From: an uncultured Collinsella sp. | Lineage (GTDB): Bacteria > Actinomycetota > Coriobacteriia > Coriobacteriales > Coriobacteriaceae | Reading direction: 5' to 3' | Assembly (NCBI GenBank): GCA_900552735.1 | Contig: USBA01000026.1 | Location: forward strand, 1 to 14,670 | DNA length: 14,670 nt | Shown here: piece after piece, positions 1 to 5,862 of the stretch | Numbering within the stretch: position 1 is the first letter of the stretch | Layout: each line of letters opens with the position of its first letter | Translations under genes and position numbers: made by a program | The notes under the pieces: model-generated | The model's database searches: none | What the model saw: only the letters and a program-made list of their open reading frames with translations | What the model was told of the DNA's origin: nothing

Positions 1-285
1 CCGACCTATGAGTATGCCATGATCGAAGGCGTCAACGATACGAATCCCGAGATGCAGGCGCTCTGCGACTTCTGCGAGGGAACGCTGTGCCACGTCAATC
101 TGATTCAGCTCAACGACATTGAGGGCAGCCCGCTCAAGCCGTCTCCGATCCACAAGGTCGAAGATCTTCAGCGTCGCCTTGAGTCCCGCGGTATTGAGAC
201 CACGATCCGCAATTCACGTGGCAATGACATTGACGCCGCGTGCGGTCAGCTGAAGCAACGCTTCAAGGTTCAGAAGAACGCATAG
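1..285 (+). CDS. rlmN: 23S rRNA (adenine2503-C2)/tRNA methyltransferase RlmN, C-terminal part (5' end outside window)
   Basis: RlmN is a cytoplasmic radical-SAM enzyme that methylates C2 of A2503 in 23S rRNA and A37 of some tRNAs. Only the last 94 residues are present, and the frame is open from base 1. Visible family hallmarks are YAMIEGVND, the CHVNLIQLN segment, the SRGIETTIRNSRG stretch and the terminal DIDAACGQL. The Cys of DIDAACGQL (bases 241-243) matches the conserved C-terminal cysteine that is transiently methylated in the RlmN/Cfr mechanism. The radical-SAM CxxxCxxC motif would lie upstream, outside the window. The gene ends TAG and is followed by a parS-like site and a hairpin terminator. 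It converges on the parB operon. Cfr is an alternative within the family, but the C-terminus reads as ordinary RlmN. Confidence 0.93.
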   Translation, partial: PTYEYAMIEGVNDTNPEMQALCDFCEGTLCHVNLIQLNDIEGSPLKPSPIHKVEDLQRRLESRGIETTIRNSRGNDIDAACGQLKQRFKVQKNA

Positions 286-302
286 GGGAGTCACACCCAA
301 AA

Positions 303-318
303 CGTTTCATGTGAAACA
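303..318. promoter_or_regulatory. parS: Imperfect parS-like ParB site after rlmN
   Basis: The sequence CGTTTCATGTGAAACA matches the bacterial parS consensus TGTTTCACGTGAAACA at 14 of 16 positions. It differs at the first base and in the left base of the central CG. It lies between the rlmN stop and the terminator hairpin, about 2.1 kb from the three perfect sites. ParB often tolerates one or two changes, but binding here is inference. Confidence 0.5.
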
Positions 319-360
319 TAGAACAGCCCCGGTTGCGATAATGCAACCGGGGCTGTTCTA
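319..360 (+). terminator. Intrinsic terminator of rlmN
   Basis: A perfect 18-bp inverted repeat (319-336 with 343-360, loop GATAAT) contains a GC-rich core CAGCCCCGGTTGC. On the + strand it is followed by TTAATTT, a moderate U-tract. Position and orientation fit termination of rlmN. The stem is symmetric, so it may also block leftward transcription. Confidence 0.85.
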
Positions 361-413
361 TTAATTTGTCATTATATTGAAAGCAATTTTCAATAAAGGT
401 TTTCAGCCAAAAT

Positions 414-451
414 AAGGGGTCCTTGTCTTAAGTATCAGACAAGGACCCCTT
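414..451 (-). terminator. Intrinsic terminator of the rsmG-parAB-small protein operon
   Basis: A perfect 15-bp inverted repeat (AAGGGGTCCTTGTCT at 414-428 with 437-451) encloses an 8-base loop. Read on the minus strand, the stem is followed by ATTTT, which fits leftward transcripts leaving the parB operon. It stands back to back with the rlmN terminator, as expected between convergent genes. Confidence 0.85.
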
Positions 452-470
452 TAGAATTGCTGAGTAATTG

Positions 471-482
471 TTAGGTACCTAA
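471..482. repeat. 12-bp palindrome TTAGGTACCTAA, copy 1
   Basis: The perfect palindrome TTAGGTACCTAA overlaps the TAG stop of the small leftward gene downstream of parB. An identical copy, also preceded by G on the + strand, lies at 3974-3985 just upstream of jag. No function is known to me. Confidence 0.5.
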
Positions 483-733
483 TAACCAACGTTCTCCCAT
501 TGATGATTAACCCAATCCTGATTAATCTTGGGATTCTTAGTTACCTGAGCGGTTCGCATAGCGACATCTTCCGTCATTACATCCATTTTCTTCTTAGATG
601 TGTCGACAATATCCTGCGCTCCACGAAGCAGTCGACCTCGCAACTCCTCGTCTGTCACGATCTTATATTCGGCAAAGGCACCAGCGGCGACGGTGGTTAC
701 CAAAGCAATCGCTGTGAGGAACTTATTCTTCAT
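479..733 (-). CDS. Small membrane-anchored or secreted protein encoded after parB (possibly YtxH-like), unknown function
   Basis: This 84-residue protein begins MKNKFLTAIALVTTVAAGAFA, a short basic start followed by a hydrophobic segment (about residues 5-21). The segment could be a membrane anchor, or a signal peptide with a possible GAFA|E cleavage site. The rest is charged and probably helical (about 28-66), ending WVNHQWENVGY. The ATG at 733 is preferred over the upstream in-frame start at 751 because GGAGG lies 6 bases before it and the hydrophobic segment then begins directly. The start lies inside the 3' end of parB (11-bp overlap), suggesting translational coupling. The size and layout resemble YtxH-type proteins, but I do not see a diagnostic motif. 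Co-expression with ParA/ParB is the only functional hint. Confidence 0.75.
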   Translation of the reverse strand: MKNKFLTAIALVTTVAAGAFAEYKIVTDEELRGRLLRGAQDIVDTSKKKMDVMTEDVAMRTAQVTKNPKINQDWVNHQWENVGY

Positions 734-1628
734 CCTGATCCTCCTGACCAAATTGAATCATTTCGTCAAGAATGCGAGAAAGCTCTTCTTCGTCTTTAAA
801 TTCAATCTCAATCTTATTCTTACCGCGGGAGCTCTTCACTCGCACGTTGGTATTGAAAACCTGACGAAGAACACGAGCAGCCTTCTTAAATGACTGAGGC
901 GTTGCTGGTCTGGGTGCCTTCGGTGTCTCTCCGGCAGAAAATAATGGAGCAAGATTTTCTGTCGCACGTACCGAAAGACCTTCTGCGACTACTTTCTCAG
1001 CAAGCCTGATACGGGCATCTTCATAGGGAACAGCTAAAATCGCCCTTGCATGGCCAGCGGTTAGCTTTCCTTCAAAAATCATCTGTTGAACAACATCAGG
1101 AAGGTCTAGAAGTCGGAGGGAATTGGTGATTGCAGAGCGCGACTTACTAACAGCCTTTGACAGGGCCTCCTGCGTCATGCCACTTGCATCGATAAGCTGG
1201 CGATAGCCCTTTGCCTCTTCAACAGGATTCAGATCAGAACGCTGAAGATTCTCGATAAGCGCAAGAGCGAGCATCTCTTCATCATTAACATCCTTAATGA
1301 TGACAGGCAGTTCTTCGAGGCCTGCGAGTTTTGATGCCTGATAACGACGCTCACCGGCAATGATCTCATAACCGTTGCCGTGCTTACGAACCAAAAGCGG
1401 CTGTAGGACACCATGCTCTTGAATTGACTCGCTCAGTTCGCGAAGTTCGGTTTCGTTAAAGTGAATTCGCGGCTGATTTGGGTTTGGAACAATATCTTCA
1501 ATTGGAAGCTTAGTCTCCGCTGCGGAATTTGAAGCGGAAGCTGCAGAACCACCGGTCTCATATTCAGCTTCAGATACAAGCGCGTTAAGTCCACGGCCTA
1601 ATCCGCCGCGTTTCTTTGCACTAGGCAC
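723..1628 (-). CDS. parB: Chromosome partitioning protein ParB (Spo0J family, CTP-dependent parS clamp)
   Basis: ParB binds parS near the origin, hydrolyses CTP, spreads along DNA and recruits SMC. The 301-residue protein has the full layout. The N-terminal ParA-contact motif GGLGRGLNALV is at about 8-18. The ParB/Srx domain carries GERRYQAS (92-99) and ENLQRSDLNPVEEA (126-139) of the CTP-binding pocket. A helix-turn-helix sits near 151-173, and the C-terminal dimerisation domain covers about 245-301. The GTG start lies 8 bases inside the parA 3' end, with AGAGGTGA upstream, so the pair is translationally coupled. The 3' end overlaps the next small gene. GERRYQ replaces the more usual GERRWR or GERRYR, a mild variation. 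The parS sites upstream of parA support the assignment. Confidence 0.97.
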   Translation of the reverse strand: MPSAKKRGGLGRGLNALVSEAEYETGGSAASASNSAAETKLPIEDIVPNPNQPRIHFNETELRELSESIQEHGVLQPLLVRKHGNGYEIIAGERRYQASKLAGLEELPVIIKDVNDEEMLALALIENLQRSDLNPVEEAKGYRQLIDASGMTQEALSKAVSKSRSAITNSLRLLDLPDVVQQMIFEGKLTAGHARAILAVPYEDARIRLAEKVVAEGLSVRATENLAPLFSAGETPKAPRPATPQSFKKAARVLRQVFNTNVRVKSSRGKNKIEIEFKDEEELSRILDEMIQFGQEDQDEE

Positions 1629-2421
1629 GTTTGATCACCTCTTTTGCAAGGTTCATATATGCTTTTGCACCCTTATTTTGGGGTGCATAGGTAATTACAG
1701 GCTCACCAAAAGACGGAGCTTCGGAGATTTTAACCGTACGAGGAATCAATGTCTTAAATGCTTTGTCGCCAAAGTACGACTGAACCTCTTCAACGACCTG
1801 ATTTGAAAGAGAAGTACGCGAGTCATACATCGTCATAAGCACGCCATACGTATCCAAACCCTTATTCAGACGCGATTTGACCATCTTCATTGACTCAAGA
1901 AGCTTCGTTACGCCCTCAAGCGCGTAATACTCGCACTGAATTGGAATCAAAACGCTATCTGCAGCCGTTAGTGCATTGATGGTTAGAAGTCCAAGCGAAG
2001 GCGGACAGTCAATGAAGATGAAGTCAAACTCATCCTGAATCGGCTCAAGCAGATCTTTTAGACGTGTTTCGCGTGCAATTGCACTCACAAGCTCAATTTC
2101 TGCGCCTGCAAGCTGAATTGTTGCGGGAATAACGAACACCTTTTTACAGTTCGTATCAAGAACGAGCGATTCTGCAGGCACGTCATTCAACAATGCATCA
2201 TAAATGCAGTGATCAAGGTCTTCTTTTTCGATTCCAAAACCACTCGTGCTATTACCTTGCGGGTCAAAATCGACAATGAGCGTCTTCCGACCTTGTTCAC
2301 CCAGTGCTGCGGCAAGATTTACAGCCGTCGTCGACTTACCGACACCGCCTTTTTGGTTGATGATTGCAATGATACGCGTGTCTTTTGCGCTCTTGGAACG
2401 CTTAACGTCGCGAAATCCCAC
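1621..2421 (-). CDS. parA: Chromosome partitioning ATPase ParA (Soj family)
   Basis: ParA is a deviant Walker-type ATPase. It binds the nucleoid as an ATP dimer and moves ParB-parS complexes, and Soj members can also act on DnaA. The 266-residue protein shows the deviant Walker A KGGVGKSTT (24-32, signature Lys24), Walker A' DFDPQGNST (51-59) and Walker B FIFIDCPPSLG. A GTG start at 2421 follows AGGAGG with a 5-base spacer. About 15 residues precede the conserved IIAIINQKGG, so a slightly later start is possible, but the strong SD favours this one. parB follows with an 8-bp overlap. Three parS sites lie directly upstream, so ParB bound there could autoregulate the operon (inference). Confidence 0.97.
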   Translation of the reverse strand: MGFRDVKRSKSAKDTRIIAIINQKGGVGKSTTAVNLAAALGEQGRKTLIVDFDPQGNSTSGFGIEKEDLDHCIYDALLNDVPAESLVLDTNCKKVFVIPATIQLAGAEIELVSAIARETRLKDLLEPIQDEFDFIFIDCPPSLGLLTINALTAADSVLIPIQCEYYALEGVTKLLESMKMVKSRLNKGLDTYGVLMTMYDSRTSLSNQVVEEVQSYFGDKAFKTLIPRTVKISEAPSFGEPVITYAPQNKGAKAYMNLAKEVIKRA

Positions 2422-2460
2422 GGTCCCTCCTGCTGTGTATTAATGCTGTTAAACGGAGGA

Positions 2461-2476
2461 TGTTTCACGTGAAACA
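2461..2476. promoter_or_regulatory. parS: parS site 1 (perfect)
   Basis: TGTTTCACGTGAAACA is an exact match to the universal chromosomal parS palindrome. It lies 40 bases upstream of the parA start codon and is the first of three sites with a 39-bp period. Confidence 0.97.
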
Positions 2477-2499
2477 TTCCGATTCGATATCAACTACGA

Positions 2500-2515
2500 T
2501 GTTTCACGTGAAACA
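2500..2515. promoter_or_regulatory. parS: parS site 2 (perfect)
   Basis: Exact TGTTTCACGTGAAACA, 39 bp after site 1. The 23-bp spacer shares TCGATA and an AAC-type core with the following spacer, so each repeat unit is larger than the parS core. Confidence 0.97.
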
Positions 2516-2538
2516 TTTCAAGTCGATACTAACCATTA

Positions 2539-2554
2539 TGTTTCACGTGAAACA
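2539..2554. promoter_or_regulatory. parS: parS site 3 (perfect)
   Basis: Exact TGTTTCACGTGAAACA, 39 bp after site 2 and one base from the rsmG stop codon. The parS array therefore fills the rsmG-parA gap. Confidence 0.97.
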
Positions 2555-2555
2555 T

Positions 2556-3293
2556 CTAAGCAAGCGGATTCTTCTTAGCCATGCCATTTGCACGCGGTAG
2601 AGAAACGGATGCTGGGCGCGTCTTCTTAAGAATAATGAACTCACGATGACCTAATCCATCAGGTAATTCTAAATCATCGGTAAGAAGCGTTGTAAAGCCA
2701 CAGATCTTAGAAGCAGCCTCGCCTGAATCAAGCTCTTCATCTGTGGGATTGCCCTTAGTAATGACAAAGAGTCCACCGTCTTTCAAATAAGGAGAAGCAT
2801 ATTCAACAAGAACTGGGAACGGAGCAAGTGCACGAGCAGTAACAACAGCAAATTGCTTCTTATGAGAACGTGCATATTCTTCTAGACGATCATGAACAGC
2901 ATGGGCGTGCTTCAGGCCAAGGCTCTTAACAAAAGAGTTAACAGCATCAACTTTCTTACCAACTGAATCGATATAGGTTGCCTTACGACCACTGGCAATA
3001 GTCAGAGGAATACCAGGGAAACCAGCACCAGTACCCATATCAAGTAGCGCACCCTCAGGGGCATTATTGATATAAGGAAGTAATACAAGTGAGTCCAGAA
3101 TGTGAAGAACTGCAGCATCGTCGACATTCAGAATGCGCGTAAGATTAGTAGCCTTATTGGTCTCCAATACAAGATCCAGATGCTGAATACAGACGCGAAG
3201 CTCGTCATCGGAAACCTTCAATGAATAGTCTTTGCAATAAGAAGCAAGACGGCAAAGCATCTGGTTTGCTTGCTCATCAGTCAATACAAACAA
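2556..3293 (-). CDS. rsmG: 16S rRNA (guanine527-N7)-methyltransferase RsmG (GidB)
   Basis: RsmG methylates N7 of G527 in 16S rRNA using SAM; its loss gives low-level streptomycin resistance in many bacteria. I place the start at a TTG (3293) because AGAAAGGAG lies 5 bases upstream. This gives 245 residues, close to the usual family length. An earlier in-frame start at 3362 would run through the jag terminator hairpin and is implausible. Visible motifs are ETNKATNLTRI near residues 44-54 and the SAM-binding LLDMGTGAGFPGIPL (83-97), followed by the YIDSVGKKVDAVNSFV and TARALAPFPVLVEY segments. The C-terminus is basic. The gene leads the rsmG-parA-parB unit, a common origin-proximal arrangement. 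Confidence 0.95.
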   Translation of the reverse strand: MFVLTDEQANQMLCRLASYCKDYSLKVSDDELRVCIQHLDLVLETNKATNLTRILNVDDAAVLHILDSLVLLPYINNAPEGALLDMGTGAGFPGIPLTIASGRKATYIDSVGKKVDAVNSFVKSLGLKHAHAVHDRLEEYARSHKKQFAVVTARALAPFPVLVEYASPYLKDGGLFVITKGNPTDEELDSGEAASKICGFTTLLTDDLELPDGLGHREFIILKKTRPASVSLPRANGMAKKNPLA

Positions 3294-3343
3294 GATGACT
3301 CCTTTCTGACAAAAATCAGTGTATCGAGAACTTTTGACAAAAA

Positions 3344-3370
3344 AAGGGGACGTGGAAACCACGTCCCCTT
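3344..3370 (-). terminator. Intrinsic terminator after jag
   Basis: Read on the minus strand, the stem AAGGGGACGTGG pairs with CCACGTCCCCTT across a TTT loop and runs straight into a run of T ending TTTTTGTC. This is a textbook terminator. It separates the rpmH-jag unit from rsmG-parAB, so rsmG needs its own promoter or partial read-through. I see no convincing -35/-10 pair for rsmG. Confidence 0.93.
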
Positions 3371-3388
3371 AGCATAGACTCGAGAAGA

Positions 3389-3958
3389 TTATCGAGCAAC
3401 AATCACAACATGGCGATCGGGGTCAGAGCCCTCAGAATGCGTGTCGACAGCATCGTTACCACGAAGGGCAATATGAACCAGTCGACGTTCGTAGGCATTC
3501 ATAGGCGGCAAGGAAACACTTTTATGAGTGCGAATAGCGCGCTCGGCAGCGGACTGGGCCATAGAAGCAACCTTGTCCTGTCGCCGGCTCTTATAACCTT
3601 CGACGTCGACGACGACCGGATACCTAAAGCCAAGCTTGCGACTCACCAACAGGGAGAACATAACTTGAAGAGCATCGAGGGTACGTCCATGACGGCCAAT
3701 GAGAACAGCAAGATCAGGAGCAGTTACGTCCAGGATCAACTCGCCCTCGTCACCCTCATACTCATCGATGGGTGAGTTCGCCGCATCGAAGTGCGAAAGG
3801 ATGGAACGCAGAATGGAAATAGCCACATCGGCAATGGTGTCGAGCTCCTCATCGGTCAGCTCTTCACCAGCCTTGTAACGCTGTGCAATCTCGGGATAAT
3901 CGCCCGCGACCCGCGGGGCAACCTCCTCAAGCATATCCTCGACGATCTCTTCAGACAT
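3389..3958 (-). CDS. jag: KH/R3H RNA-binding protein Jag (KhpB/EloR, SpoIIIJ-associated)
   Basis: Jag is a cytoplasmic RNA-binding protein usually encoded next to yidC; in streptococci KhpB/EloR controls cell elongation. The 189-residue protein has an acidic N-terminal region (1-65). A KH domain follows with the GxxG loop as GRHG (88-91) in VLIGRHGRTLDALQ. The C-terminal R3H domain contains MNAYERRLVHIAL and ends in VVIVAR. The ATG at 3958 is chosen over the upstream TTG at 3970 because GGAG lies 6 bases before it. The gene is 44 bases downstream of yidC and is the last gene of its unit, followed by a strong terminator. The palindrome TTAGGTACCTAA lies shortly before its ribosome binding site. 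Confidence 0.95.
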   Translation of the reverse strand: MSEEIVEDMLEEVAPRVAGDYPEIAQRYKAGEELTDEELDTIADVAISILRSILSHFDAANSPIDEYEGDEGELILDVTAPDLAVLIGRHGRTLDALQVMFSLLVSRKLGFRYPVVVDVEGYKSRRQDKVASMAQSAAERAIRTHKSVSLPPMNAYERRLVHIALRGNDAVDTHSEGSDPDRHVVIVAR

Positions 3959-3973
3959 AACGAACTCCAAAAG

Positions 3974-3985
3974 TTAGGTACCTAA
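3974..3985. repeat. 12-bp palindrome TTAGGTACCTAA, copy 2
   Basis: Identical to the palindrome at 471-482. It lies in the 44-bp yidC-jag gap, about 16 bases before the jag start. Both copies are at gene boundaries of leftward genes. Its role is unknown. Confidence 0.5.
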
Positions 3986-4002
3986 ATAAGAATACTATCC
4001 CA

Positions 4003-4773
4003 CTACTTCTTCTTGTGCGGACGCGGCTTCTTCTCGCGACGGGTAACCTCGACCTGCAGCGGAGCGTTCTTGAGGCGCTCCTCCTCATCGGCCTTAGCCT
4101 TGTCGATAACCTTCTGCGTCACGAAGATCTGCTGGATAACCTGCCAGGCAGAAGACACATCGTAGTACAGCAGAACGCCGACGGGCAGGCTCCAGCCCAT
4201 CCAAAGCATCATGACGGTCATGACGACGGCCATCATGCGCATGCTCTGGGCCTGCTGACCGGTCTGATTGCGAGACATATACAGCTGCGGAATCAGGGTC
4301 AAGACAGCGAACAGAATCAGGCAAACCAGTGCAGGCAGCGCAACCATAAAGCCATCGGCAAAAGAAGCGCTCGGCGTGGTGGTAAGGTCAGGCAGGATGT
4401 TGAAGAACGAGAACGTGCCGTCGCTAAAGTACTGCGGCAGGTTACGCAGCAGCGTAAACAGGGCGAACAGGACAGGCATCTGGATCAACAGCGGCAGACA
4501 ACCAGCCATGGGGTTGAACTTGTTCTCGCTGTAGAACTTCTGCATCTCCTCGGCCTGACGCTGGGGATCGTCGGCATAGCGCTCCTGGATCTCGAGCATC
4601 TTAGGCTGCAGCACCTGCATGCGAGCCGTCGACTTGGTCGACTTGAGCATAAGCGGCGTCAGCAGCAGACGGATGATGACCACCAGGATGATGATGGACA
4701 GGCCCCAGTCGACCGCAAAGGTCTGGATGAGCTTGAGCAGCTCGAAAAGGATGTTAACGATCCAATCCCACAT
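4003..4773 (-). CDS. yidC: Membrane protein insertase YidC (Oxa1 family)
   Basis: YidC inserts membrane proteins alone or with Sec. The 256-residue protein is the short form without the large extracytoplasmic domain of Gram-negative YidC. Hydrophobic segments are at about 23-43, 88-112, 140-168 and 178-220. Arg35 in VVIIRLLLTPLML matches the conserved groove arginine. The cytoplasmic loop LQPKMLEIQERYADDPQ and the segment FNPMAGCLPLLIQMPVLFAL are typical. The C-terminus is very basic (REKKPRPHKKK), as in forms that contact ribosomes. The ATG at 4773 follows GGAGG with a 9-base spacer. It sits between yidD and jag in the standard rpmH-rnpA-yidD-yidC-jag order. No lipobox is visible. Confidence 0.96.
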   Translation of the reverse strand: MWDWIVNILFELLKLIQTFAVDWGLSIIILVVIIRLLLTPLMLKSTKSTARMQVLQPKMLEIQERYADDPQRQAEEMQKFYSENKFNPMAGCLPLLIQMPVLFALFTLLRNLPQYFSDGTFSFFNILPDLTTTPSASFADGFMVALPALVCLILFAVLTLIPQLYMSRNQTGQQAQSMRMMAVVMTVMMLWMGWSLPVGVLLYYDVSSAWQVIQQIFVTQKVIDKAKADEEERLKNAPLQVEVTRREKKPRPHKKK

Positions 4774-4802
4774 GTAAGTTTTCCTCCGATAGCGAGTGCC
4801 CG

Positions 4803-5027
4803 CTAGGGCACAGGGTCATAACCGCCGACGTGCAGGGGATTGCAGCGAGCGATGCGCCTCACGGCAAGCCAGCAGCCTCTCAAAACACCGTACTTCTCAA
4901 TCGCCTGAACGGCATATTGCGAGCACGTTGGGTAATAAATGCAGGCGTCAGGCAATAAGGGCGAAATAACCTGTTGATATATGCGAATAGGAGCGATGGC
5001 AACACGTCGCAAAACGTGATTGCTCAT
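4803..5027 (-). CDS. yidD: Membrane protein insertion efficiency factor YidD
   Basis: YidD is a small membrane-associated protein that aids YidC-dependent insertion. The 74-residue product carries the full family core: PDACIYYPTCSQYAVQAIEKYG, then LRGCWLAVRRIARCNPLHVGGYDPVP. The conserved cysteines are present, and the N-terminus is amphipathic (RRVAIAPIRIYQQVISPL). The ATG overlaps the rnpA stop by 4 bases (ATGA), with GGAGG just upstream inside rnpA, so translation is coupled. The length is typical. Confidence 0.96.
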   Translation of the reverse strand: MSNHVLRRVAIAPIRIYQQVISPLLPDACIYYPTCSQYAVQAIEKYGVLRGCWLAVRRIARCNPLHVGGYDPVP

Positions 5028-5362
5028 CGCTCCTCCCCGGCAACGCCGGCGCGTTTCATAAGCGAACGCAATGCCTTGTCCATCTCCTGAGGCGAAGAGA
5101 TCCTCGTCTTGGGAGTAGCGAACAAGATGATGTCATAACCCGCAACGGGAAATCCGCAGCTGCGGGCGGCCTCGCGCATCACACGCTTAGAACGGTTGCG
5201 CACGACTGCGCAACCGAGCCGTTTAGCACCAACGAAGGCGACCCTTCCGGAGTCGCCTTCGCCAACCGATTCACATATGGTCATTCGAATCAGAGGGTGA
5301 TTGAAACGACGCCCCTGACTGAACACATGCTCGAAATCTTGCCGAGACTTAATAGTCTTCAT
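5024..5362 (-). CDS. rnpA: Ribonuclease P protein component
   Basis: RnpA is the protein cofactor of RNase P, which removes tRNA 5' leaders. The 112-residue protein has the hallmark RNRSKRVMREAAR basic helix (the RNR motif), the early aromatic strand DFEHVFSQGRRF and the segment GYDIILFATPKT. The ATG lies 20 bases after the rpmH stop. No clear Shine-Dalgarno sequence precedes it (ACACATCTCGC), so expression may depend on re-initiation after rpmH. The downstream end overlaps yidD by 4 bases. Confidence 0.95.
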   Translation of the reverse strand: MKTIKSRQDFEHVFSQGRRFNHPLIRMTICESVGEGDSGRVAFVGAKRLGCAVVRNRSKRVMREAARSCGFPVAGYDIILFATPKTRISSPQEMDKALRSLMKRAGVAGEER

Positions 5363-5382
5363 GCGAGATGTGTGTATCGCTG

Positions 5383-5517
5383 CTAGACAGTGAGACGCTT
5401 GCGGCCCTTGGCGCGGCGACGGGCGAGCACGGCACGACCACCCTTGGTGGCCATACGGGCACGGAAGCCATGGGTCTTGGCACGCTTACGCTTATTAGGC
5501 TGATACGTACGCTTCAT
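5383..5517 (-). CDS. rpmH: 50S ribosomal protein L34
   Basis: L34 is a 44-residue basic protein of the large ribosomal subunit. The sequence MKRTYQPNKRKRAKTHGF through RRRAKGRKRLTV is unmistakable. The ATG at 5517 follows AGGAGG with an 8-base spacer. A longer reading frame extends upstream to 5577 but has no family support. rpmH leads the leftward unit and is preceded by a strong promoter. Confidence 0.98.
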   Translation of the reverse strand: MKRTYQPNKRKRAKTHGFRARMATKGGRAVLARRRAKGRKRLTV

Positions 5518-5589
5518 CTTAAGTTCCTCCTGCTGCATTTCGAGTGTCCGCGGGAGCGCGGACGCAGATATAGACACGTGAGCTTGAAG

Positions 5590-5619
5590 ATTGTAGGGAA
5601 ATCAATGTTCAAATGTCAA
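5590..5619 (-). promoter_or_regulatory. Predicted housekeeping promoter of the rpmH operon
   Basis: On the minus strand TTGACA (5619-5614) and TACAAT (5595-5590) are separated by 18 bases, nearly a consensus sigma-70 type promoter. Transcription would start about 65 bases upstream of rpmH. The leader would include a small GTCCGCG/CGCGGAC hairpin at 5546-5563. Confidence 0.8.
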
Positions 5620-5695
5620 GAAATCAAAGGTAAAAGGTTGCGTAGTTCACACGGTTCCCCCATAAGCTCAACCGAAATTTGCGCCGCATTACAAC

Positions 5696-5839
5696 TTTTC
5701 ACGATATTTCATCGAGTTTTCGACAGGTCATGTTGGCAATGTTGAGAACTTTTCGCCTGTTTTCCAAAGTTTTCAACAGGTTTTGAAAAGTTGTCGAAAG
5801 ATGAGAAACATTGCACGGTGAGCTACTATTTGTTCGAAA
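5696..5839. other. oriC: Predicted oriC, left part: cluster of non-canonical DnaA boxes
   Basis: This belongs to the 345-bp gene-free stretch 5518-5862. It holds TTTTCGACA (5717-5725, +), TTTTCAACA (5770-5778, +) and CTTTCGACA (5792-5800, -). Looser relatives are TTCTCAACA (5740-5748, -), TTTTCCAAA (5760-5768, +) and TTTCGAACA (5831-5839, -). None is the classical TTATCCACA, but all share TTTTCxACA-like geometry, and two forms recur between dnaA and dnaN. The rest of the gap holds the rpmH promoter and leader. No convincing promoter for the rightward gene at 5863 was seen; TACTAT at 5824-5829 is a possible -10 without a -35. Confidence 0.72.
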
Positions 5840-5862
5840 CCTTTTGAAAGATTGCGAGCGGC

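Noticed and set aside
2460..2597. Plus-strand frame encoding three 13-residue repeats that begin MFHVKH, with GGAGG directly before the ATG
   Set aside because: The frame is simply the translation of the parS array, since 39 bp equals 13 codons. The GGAGG abuts the ATG with no spacer, and the frame runs antisense into rsmG. Short MFHVKH peptides are a typical parS annotation artefact.
4015..4806. Long plus-strand open frame antisense to yidC
   Set aside because: The His/Gln/Arg-rich translation is typical of an antisense shadow. yidC has clear family motifs and a good ribosome binding site.
5518..5577. N-terminal extension of L34 (upstream in-frame start)
   Set aside because: L34 always begins MKRTYQP-like. 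The extension would cover the SD and leader hairpin.
5824..5829. TACTAT as a -10 for the ATPase-dnaA unit
   Set aside because: No -35-like hexamer at the right distance and no extended -10, so the promoter could not be supported.
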